A stretch of DNA of 38,122 bases from Halobacteriovorax sp. (GTDB lineage Bacteria; Bdellovibrionota; Bacteriovoracia; Bacteriovoracales; Bacteriovoracaceae): positions 1-38,122 of the forward strand of contig JAIBDQ010000010.1 in NCBI GenBank assembly GCA_024686135.1, written 5' to 3'. Below are positions 32,651-38,122 of the stretch, piece by piece (within the stretch, counting starts at the first letter, position 1; each line of letters begins with the position of its first letter). The notes beneath the pieces are model-generated. The model was not told where the DNA came from. It saw nothing but the letters and a program-made list of their open reading frames with translations, and did not search any database. The translations under genes and the position numbers were made by a program.

Positions 32651-33493
32651 ATGTTAAAGTCACTGTTAATCGCATCTACGCTATTAGGAAGCTTAGCTGC
32701 AAGTGCAAACACTGTCGAAATGGCAATGGATCTTTACTCAAAAAGAGGTGAAGACACTCAAAACGCAAAAAAGGCTGCTGATATCTACGGAAAGTTAGCT
32801 GCATCAGAAACAGATATGCTTACTAAAGGTAAGCTCATGATTGCTCAATCAGAAGCAACTTACTTTTTAGGTACAAAAGCTACTGAGAAAAAAGATAAGC
32901 AAAGAATTCATAGCGCTGGATATGAAACTGCTCTAAAGGCCGTACGTCTTTTAAGAGAAGTTCCAGGCGAAGAGGCCATAACTGAAAGATCAAGAGCATT
33001 ATATTTCTATGGTTCTAATCTAGGAAAATGGGGAGAAACTAAGTTTATCCTTAAAGTTCTTAAGATTTGGAAAGAAGACCTAAAACCAAGAATGATGAAG
33101 CTAGTTACTCTTGATGATTCTGTAGAAGATTACGGAGTCTATAGAATTATTGGTAGAGCTTTTATTAAAGTTCCAAATGAAAGTAGCTCAAAAGGTGTTG
33201 GATACTTAGAAAAAGCTTTCGAAGCTACTAAAGTTGAAACAGAAGATTTTACTGTTGCTAAAAACTCTACAACAACTAGATACCTACTTTGGGCCTATCA
33301 AGAAGTTGAAGAAGTTGATAAGTTCTGTGAGCTTTACGATAACTACGAAGCTTTCACTGAAGCTGATAGAGCAGATCAAGACGCTGTAAATGAAGACCTT
33401 ATCCCTGAAACGCAGGAAGAAATTAAGGCATTCAAAAGTGCTAAAGATAAAGAAATTGAAAAGATGAAAGAATACTACGAAGAAGAGTGTTAA
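32651..33493 (+). CDS. Secreted helical-repeat (TPR/TatT-like) protein
   Basis: A 280-residue protein with a signal peptide (MLKSLLIASTLLGSLAASA, cleavage near residue 19). The mature part is all-helical in character with repeat-like helices: AMDLYSKRG, ADIYGKLAA, RALYFYGSNLGKW, and GVYRIIGRAFIKVPNESSSKGVGYLEKAFEA. The last is like the YR-lGr-ylklP...kA segment of TatT-type TPR proteins that accompany TRAP transporters. The C-terminus is strongly acidic/charged and ends in a lone Cys. No transporter gene is adjacent, so a scaffold or chaperone role in the periplasm is as far as the sequence goes. A good ribosome site (AAGGGG about six to ten bases before the ATG) is present. Confidence 0.65.
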   Translation: MLKSLLIASTLLGSLAASANTVEMAMDLYSKRGEDTQNAKKAADIYGKLAASETDMLTKGKLMIAQSEATYFLGTKATEKKDKQRIHSAGYETALKAVRLLREVPGEEAITERSRALYFYGSNLGKWGETKFILKVLKIWKEDLKPRMMKLVTLDDSVEDYGVYRIIGRAFIKVPNESSSKGVGYLEKAFEATKVETEDFTVAKNSTTTRYLLWAYQEVEEVDKFCELYDNYEAFTEADRADQDAVNEDLIPETQEEIKAFKSAKDKEIEKMKEYYEEEC

Positions 33494-33504
33494 GAAGATA
33501 ATAA

Positions 33505-33556
33505 CAGCAGGACGGGATGTCCTGCTGATGCTCTCACAACGTGGGGACGATGTGAG
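33505..33556 (+). promoter_or_regulatory. Two tandem hairpins with GGGA/GGGG loops in a 131-base leader
   Basis: Hairpin 1: nine-bp perfect stem (33505-33513 with 33519-33527) and loop GGGAT. Hairpin 2: CTCACA/TGTGAG (33533-33538 with 33551-33556), an A-A mismatch, then CGT/ACG closing loop GGGG. Three more GGA motifs follow (33597, 33607 and 33618, the last in the ribosome site). This is the arrangement of CsrA/RsmA-binding leaders. Neither hairpin is followed by a T run, so they are not ordinary terminators. Confidence 0.5.
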
Positions 33557-33627
33557 CGGGTAAGAGAGTCAGTAACAAGATAAAACAAACCTCTATGGAA
33601 TATAGGGGAACTTTTTAGGAGTTAATG

Positions 33628-34878
33628 ATGAACAAAAAGCTCGCTGCCGCTATGGCCTTACTAATGAGCACAACTACATTTGCTGGAGGTCTCGGTCAGC
33701 CGATTTCACTTCCATCAGCAAAGGTCCTACCAAAAGGTGTGAGAAACTTCACTTACAAAGGGATTATCACTAATCCTTCTGAAAAGATGAATGCTTCTGG
33801 CGACAATGTGGTTCTTGCCGATCCTCTCATGAAAAAAATTACTTTTGGAGACATGATTAAAGGTCAATACGATCCTGTTGATCAAGGCTCTCTAGAACAA
33901 AAGATGATGGCCATCGGTGCAAACGAAAATACTGAAATGGGTGAAACGGTCGGACAGATCAATATGGCAGTACAGGCCAGTGTTCCAATCTTCGCCATTG
34001 GAATCAATAAAAGACATACTCTTGCCGTGGCCGTTCCAGTAACTCGTTATAGCACGAACGTTGCAACTGGAGTTAGACATACTAACCCTGGGATGATCGA
34101 TTCCTTAAGACAAGAGCTTGCAGTTGAAACTGGTTCAACTTTAAAGCAAGAAGAGTTTGATGCTAAGTTTGGTGATCCAATCAACTCTAAGTTATCTGAG
34201 TATGGTTATGAAAGATTAGAAAACGAAAACAATACTAAATTAGGTGATATTAAGCTTGTTTCTAAGTACAAAGCCTATGAAGGAAATAAGTCAGCTTTCT
34301 CTCTTGTTTCTTCACTTACATTACCTACAGGTCAAGAGGCAGATGTAGATAAAGTTTTAGATATCGGCGGCGGAGATGGTCAGCTTGATATTGAATTAGG
34401 CTTTGCTCACGACTTTTATGCCACAAAATATTTTACTTTTACAGCTGCAGCAGGGCATACCGTTCAATTTGCTGACACAGCGGAAAAAAGAATACCTTTT
34501 ACTGAAACTTCTAGTTTAACTCCTGATGTAGATAGATCTACGTTTAGAGATCTTGGTGATATTACGAAGGGTGAGCTAGCAGCAGCATGGAATTATCACG
34601 GAATCAATCTTGGTGCTGGTTATGCCATCCAATATAAGCAAGGTGATGAGTATTCTGGTGATAGTTATGCAGATAGTAGATATCAATTACTCGAAAAAGA
34701 TACTGTTCAAAATATGCAAACACTTCAGGTGAATGCTGGATACGACACAATCAGTCTGTTCAGAAAAGGAAAGTTCTTTGCACCAATGAAAGTTAGCGTT
34801 GGGCATAGCCGAGTAATCTCAGGGAAAAACGTTGTAGCATCACCGATGACTACAATTGATTTTTCAATGTTCTTCTAA
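33628..34878 (+). CDS. Outer-membrane barrel protein, unknown function
   Basis: Not recognised as a named family. A 416-residue product with a signal peptide (MNKKLAAAMALLMSTTTFAGG, cleavage near residue 19-20). Many alternating strands suit a beta-barrel and the C-terminus is TIDFSMFF, ending in Phe. The region KLVSKYKAYEGNKSAFSLVSSLTLPTGQE resembles the strand-loop pattern of porin-like transport proteins. ATG 33628 is preferred to ATG 33625 because AGGAG at 33617-33621 is then six bases away. The 131-base leader is highly structured (two GGA hairpins). A lipoprotein gene follows after 25 bases, so the two probably form an operon and may act together at the outer membrane. Confidence 0.7.
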   Translation: MNKKLAAAMALLMSTTTFAGGLGQPISLPSAKVLPKGVRNFTYKGIITNPSEKMNASGDNVVLADPLMKKITFGDMIKGQYDPVDQGSLEQKMMAIGANENTEMGETVGQINMAVQASVPIFAIGINKRHTLAVAVPVTRYSTNVATGVRHTNPGMIDSLRQELAVETGSTLKQEEFDAKFGDPINSKLSEYGYERLENENNTKLGDIKLVSKYKAYEGNKSAFSLVSSLTLPTGQEADVDKVLDIGGGDGQLDIELGFAHDFYATKYFTFTAAAGHTVQFADTAEKRIPFTETSSLTPDVDRSTFRDLGDITKGELAAAWNYHGINLGAGYAIQYKQGDEYSGDSYADSRYQLLEKDTVQNMQTLQVNAGYDTISLFRKGKFFAPMKVSVGHSRVISGKNVVASPMTTIDFSMFF

Positions 34879-34903
34879 TTTAAAAGTATAAAAGGAAATA
34901 GTG

Positions 34904-36121
34904 ATGAAAACACAAATAATAACATTAACAACAACTTTAGTCCTAAGCGGTCTAGTCGGTTGCGGAAAACCAAAGGCCGATAATATTGGAGTTCAAAGCC
35001 AGATTCATGCGGATAGAACATCGAATCAGTTCCAAGTTAAAAAAGAAGTTATTAAAGATGCCGGAATTTTTATTCAAGCACTTCCAGGTGTAACTGACGG
35101 TAGCAAAGTAAGCTCTGAAGTTCGTAAGGGAACAATGATTATATTTCCTGCTGGGGAAGAGTTAAAAGACTTTGAGTATGAATTCCCAGAGGCCGAGTGG
35201 GTACCAGTTATCTCTGAAGGACGTCTTCCATATGGAAAGCAGCTTCCTAGAGTTTTAAAAAAGGAAGACACTAGTGCAAACAAGATTAAGAACCTGGCAA
35301 ATATTCTTTTGAGTATTGGTAAGCTAAAAGATATCTCATTTCGTCTATACGCAGGCGTGGATATGAAAGGTGATGTGCTTAAAGGTCAAAAGAACCAAGT
35401 TATTGCCTCAGTTGGATGTTATGAAATTAAAGAAGGCGAAAATGCTGGAAAATGTAAAATCGCCCCTGATGAAACGACGGAAGAGAAAGTAACAAGAACC
35501 AAAAGAACTTGTAAGAAGCTCTCAAAGCATATGGATCGTTTTATCGAATTGAATGAGCAACAAACGGCTCTATTCGCTGGAACATTACAAAAATGTAATA
35601 TGATAGAAGGTGGTCAAGCGCAGGTTAAAGCAAAGATAAAGAAGATCAAGGCGATCACTGATGCTGGAGAGTCTCTAGCAGTTGGTGCTACTACGGCATA
35701 CGGCGATCATATTGGTAGAGTGCATCTTCCACTTATCGCTTCTGAGTCAAGAAATGCTCCAGATGGCTTTGATGAATCCGTTATTAAGTTTAATAAAGAC
35801 ATGACTAAAGTAGAAGAGCTAAAACTAGCTATCAATTTTGGTGGTGGAAATGAGTATCCTAACTACTCGATTGAAAACGGTAAGATTTTAAATGTTAACC
35901 TAAGTGAAACAGCAAAAGGGTCAAAGTACCTAGAGTTTACAATTAATGGTCCTGTCATTGTGACGGCAAAATTATCAATCACAAGTGAAGAGATCTCCAT
36001 CGTTAAAGATGGTCCTTCACCGCGCTTTGTAAACGTTCGCTTAAAGGGAGAGACTCAAAATATCTTCCCTAATGGTGACGTAAGAAAAGGCGTCATGGCC
36101 ATCGAGCTTAGCTCAAAATAA
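34904..36121 (+). CDS. Lipoprotein, unknown function
   Basis: Not recognised. A 405-residue protein with a strong lipoprotein signal: lipobox LVGC with the lipidated Cys20 after a hydrophobic stretch. The mature part begins with a polar linker and has a region of mixed strands. A short cysteine-containing helical part lies at about 165-235 (VGCYEI, GKCKI, RTCKKL, QKCNM), so two disulfides are possible. The C-terminal part is beta-rich. The start is set to ATG 34904, which has AAGGA seven bases upstream; a GTG at 34901 also reads in frame. It follows the barrel gene closely and is ended by a strong bidirectional terminator. Confidence 0.7.
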   Translation: MKTQIITLTTTLVLSGLVGCGKPKADNIGVQSQIHADRTSNQFQVKKEVIKDAGIFIQALPGVTDGSKVSSEVRKGTMIIFPAGEELKDFEYEFPEAEWVPVISEGRLPYGKQLPRVLKKEDTSANKIKNLANILLSIGKLKDISFRLYAGVDMKGDVLKGQKNQVIASVGCYEIKEGENAGKCKIAPDETTEEKVTRTKRTCKKLSKHMDRFIELNEQQTALFAGTLQKCNMIEGGQAQVKAKIKKIKAITDAGESLAVGATTAYGDHIGRVHLPLIASESRNAPDGFDESVIKFNKDMTKVEELKLAINFGGGNEYPNYSIENGKILNVNLSETAKGSKYLEFTINGPVIVTAKLSITSEEISIVKDGPSPRFVNVRLKGETQNIFPNGDVRKGVMAIELSSK

Positions 36122-36160
36122 AAGTTATTTTTGTCAGGAAGACAATGTTCATCATAACTC

Positions 36161-36192
36161 AAAAAGCCCGGCTTAACCGCTGGGCTTTTTTA
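36161..36192. terminator. Strong bidirectional terminator
   Basis: A 12-bp stem (36161-36172 with 36179-36190, one G-T pair) with an A5 start, a T6 end and loop TTAACC. It sits between the convergent lipoprotein gene and helicase gene and can serve both. Confidence 0.92.
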
Positions 36193-38121
36193 TTACTCTA
36201 AGCCATCGATGAGATTATTAAAGAAGCTTGATTTGTAGTTCTTTTCCTCTTCTTCGGAGAGGTGACCAAAGGTGGTGCGGTCCTGTTCGGTGTAGTGGCT
36301 GCTTAGCTCATTTAAGAAACGACTCTTATGTCTAACTGTCTTTCTACCAAAGAGTTTTCTTTCTTTACAGTAGGTCATGACAAGTTTTTGCTGAGCACGA
36401 GTTATTCCAACATAGGCCAGGCGTCTCTCTTCTCCAATATCTTCTCCAAGTTGCAAGACACGTTTATGGGGAAGGGTTTCTTCTTCCATACCTATGAGAA
36501 AAACCGTGTCGAACTCAAGACCTTTTGAGGAGTGAAGGGTCATCATGGTGACTTCGTTCTTACGAACATCATCATCTTCGTCTTCATCTTGGTCGTCCTG
36601 AGAGTCCTGAAGGAGTAGTTTTTCAACAAAGTTTTTAAGAGTGGCATGACTTTGGTTATATTTTACAAATCTTTCTGCTGATTCAATAAACATCATGACA
36701 TCGTTCTTTCTTCTATCCACCTGCTTAACAGAGTCGTAGCACTTTTCAACAAACTTTAAGTACTTGATTTCTTCAATCAATGAAGTCAGTGCTTCTGGGA
36801 GAGTATGATGTCTAAACTTTTCTTGGAAGTCGCGAATGATCTTTGTGAACTTGAGAATATGATCTGACTTTCCAGGTGCAAGGGAGGGGTCTAATTCTAG
36901 TGCTTCAAAAAGGCTGATTTGTTTTTCTTCAGATAGAGCTAAGTATTTCTCCAGTGTGACAATACCAATTCCTCGATGAGGAATATTTAAGATTCTTCTT
37001 AAGGCAATTTGATCCTTCGGATTTAAGATCACTGAAAGATACCCAATCAGATCTTTTACTTCTTTTTTTTCATAGAACTTTTGCCCACCTAGAATAGTAT
37101 AGGGGACTTGACTTAGCCTTAATTGATCTTCAATGGGTTGGGCCTGAGTATTACTTCTATAAAGAATTGCCATGTCCCCAAGGTGACCACCATTTCCTTG
37201 ATGCTGAACGATTTCATCGACGACCACTTGAGCTTCATGATCTGTATCGGCAGTTAACCAAAGCATGGGACTGTTTTCACTTTCCATCTTAGACCAAAGT
37301 GATTTCTCTCTTCGGTTTTTATTTTCTTTTATGACTTTATTGGCGAGATCAAGGATAGGCATCGTTGAACGATAATTTTCTTCAAGCTTAACAACCTTTG
37401 CCCCAGGGAAGTTTTTTTCGAACTCAAGGATATTTGTAACATCGGCTCCTCTAAAGGCGTAGATGGCCTGATCATCGTCTCCAACCACGCAGAGGTTCTT
37501 ATGAGTTTTAGTAAGGCCCATAATAAGTTCAAACTGAAGGGGATTGGTATCTTGATATTCATCTACCATGACATATTGAAACTTCTCACTATATTTGGTT
37601 GTGACCTCTGGAAATTCTCTAAATAGTCTAACCACTAGGTTTAAGATATCGTCGAAGTCTATGGCGTTATAAAACTTAAGCTTGTCCTGATAAAAACGAT
37701 AAACATATTCGACCATAAGGTCGTATGGGTCATCCTCATCAAAAAAAGGTGAGTTCGTGAACTCATCGTACATAATCCCTTTATTTTTTAAGAAACCAAT
37801 CTTAGATAGGATTTGTTTTCGATCAAAAGATTTTTCAGTCTTGATTGACTTGAGGGCCTCTCGAATAATGCCCATTTGATCACTGGTATCATAGATGGAG
37901 AAGTTTTTATGATATCCAAGAAGATGAATGTCTTGCTTGAGAATCTTCACACCAAGACTGTGAAAGGTCGCTAAAGTGAGACCGCGAGACTTTTTCTTCC
38001 CAAGCAAAGAGATAACACGCTCTTTCATTTCTTTAGAGGCCTTATTGGTAAAGCTTACTCCAAGAATTGTTTTGGGATCCATTTCTAGGTTATAAACCAT
38101 ATGCGCGATACGGTAGGTAAT
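36193..38121 (-). CDS. UvrD/PcrA/Rep-family DNA helicase, 5' end missing
   Basis: Superfamily 1A ATP-dependent 3'-5' DNA helicase. The frame is open to the right edge, so the N-terminus including the Walker A motif lies outside; about 642 residues are visible. Counting from the first in-window Met (38100), motif Ia is FTNKAS at 17-22, motif II DEYQDTN at 180-186, motif III VVGDDDQAIYAFRGA at 205-219 and motif IV LEENYRST at 239-246. Motif V is TLHSSKGLEFD at about 521-531 and motif VI is ERRLAYVGITRAQQKL near 558-573. The upstream ITYRIAH matches the segment before motif Ia in UvrD and PcrA. The role is DNA repair or replication restart; the sequence does not separate UvrD, PcrA and Rep. A run of Asp/Glu near residues 500-512 is unusual. 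The gene ends at a shared terminator. Confidence 0.95.
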   Translation of the reverse strand: MTYRIAHMVYNLEMDPKTILGVSFTNKASKEMKERVISLLGKKKSRGLTLATFHSLGVKILKQDIHLLGYHKNFSIYDTSDQMGIIREALKSIKTEKSFDRKQILSKIGFLKNKGIMYDEFTNSPFFDEDDPYDLMVEYVYRFYQDKLKFYNAIDFDDILNLVVRLFREFPEVTTKYSEKFQYVMVDEYQDTNPLQFELIMGLTKTHKNLCVVGDDDQAIYAFRGADVTNILEFEKNFPGAKVVKLEENYRSTMPILDLANKVIKENKNRREKSLWSKMESENSPMLWLTADTDHEAQVVVDEIVQHQGNGGHLGDMAILYRSNTQAQPIEDQLRLSQVPYTILGGQKFYEKKEVKDLIGYLSVILNPKDQIALRRILNIPHRGIGIVTLEKYLALSEEKQISLFEALELDPSLAPGKSDHILKFTKIIRDFQEKFRHHTLPEALTSLIEEIKYLKFVEKCYDSVKQVDRRKNDVMMFIESAERFVKYNQSHATLKNFVEKLLLQDSQDDQDEDEDDDVRKNEVTMMTLHSSKGLEFDTVFLIGMEEETLPHKRVLQLGEDIGEERRLAYVGITRAQQKLVMTYCKERKLFGRKTVRHKSRFLNELSSHYTEQDRTTFGHLSEEEEKNYKSSFFNNLIDGLE

Positions 38122-38122
38122 T

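Noticed and set aside
1-38122. Mobile elements, CRISPR arrays, tRNA/rRNA genes or a defence island
   Set aside because: No transposase, integrase, spaced repeats or tRNA-like cloverleaf was found by reading, and no gap exceeds about 260 bases. A tRNA or repeat scan would settle this.

Overview
The window is AT-rich, densely packed bacterial chromosome with no mobile elements, rRNA, tRNA or CRISPR. A short-type flagellin, many signal-peptide and lipoprotein genes of unknown function, outer-membrane barrels ending in Phe, a GAF-PAS hybrid kinase and a large amino-acid/acyl-CoA catabolic load fit a Gram-negative flagellated heterotroph. My best inference is a Bdellovibrionota predator of the Bacteriovorax/Halobacteriovorax/Peredibacter type. 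That assignment rests on overall gene style, not on a diagnostic marker.

Layout. 1-840: 3' end of a flagellin gene and its terminator. 909-5342: uracil salvage and uptake (UPRTase; barrel protein and UraA-type permease overlapping by one base; a CPXCG protein), interrupted by a leftward di-haem cytochrome c peroxidase gene. 5339-7825: leftward GAF-GAF-PAS-histidine kinase-receiver hybrid. 7922-12141: leftward operon paaF-paaG-paaH(N)-paaH(C)-paaJ, the lower phenylacetyl-CoA pathway, with PaaH split into two overlapping genes. 12334-19391: divergent rightward operon with a single-chain indolepyruvate:ferredoxin oxidoreductase, an unusual secreted putative peptidase, a DUF962 (Mpo1-like) membrane protein and a Nudix-metallo-beta-lactamase fusion. 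19415-25496: a small secreted basic protein, acetyl-CoA synthetase, and a 1077-residue secreted protein with a coiled coil and glycine-rich linker. 25596-31649: leucine/isovalerate operon (MCC beta, methylglutaconyl-CoA hydratase, separate biotin carboxylase and biotin carrier, HMG-CoA lyase, a second crotonase). 31723-36121: cell-envelope genes (Bor-like lipoprotein, two other lipoproteins, TPR-like secreted protein, outer-membrane barrel). 36193-end: UvrD/PcrA/Rep helicase, cut by the right edge.

How it fits together. The oxidoreductase could turn phenylpyruvate into phenylacetyl-CoA, which PaaG, PaaF, PaaH and PaaJ would finish to acetyl-CoA and succinyl-CoA. The ring epoxidase PaaABCE and PaaZ are not in the window. 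The MCC operon takes leucine-derived methylcrotonyl-CoA to acetoacetate and acetyl-CoA, and acsA activates acetate. Together this looks like a set for burning prey- or protein-derived amino acids.

Most worth checking: (i) the 673-residue secreted protein with an HExxH zincin motif and two aspartic-peptidase-like DxGx lobes; (ii) a T6 tract at the predicted start of the uracil permease transcript, as in UTP-sensitive reiterative-transcription promoters; (iii) a leader with two hairpins presenting GGA motifs upstream of an outer-membrane gene, a candidate CsrA target; (iv) clean domain-boundary gene splits of PaaH and MCC alpha; (v) the Nudix-MBL fusion.
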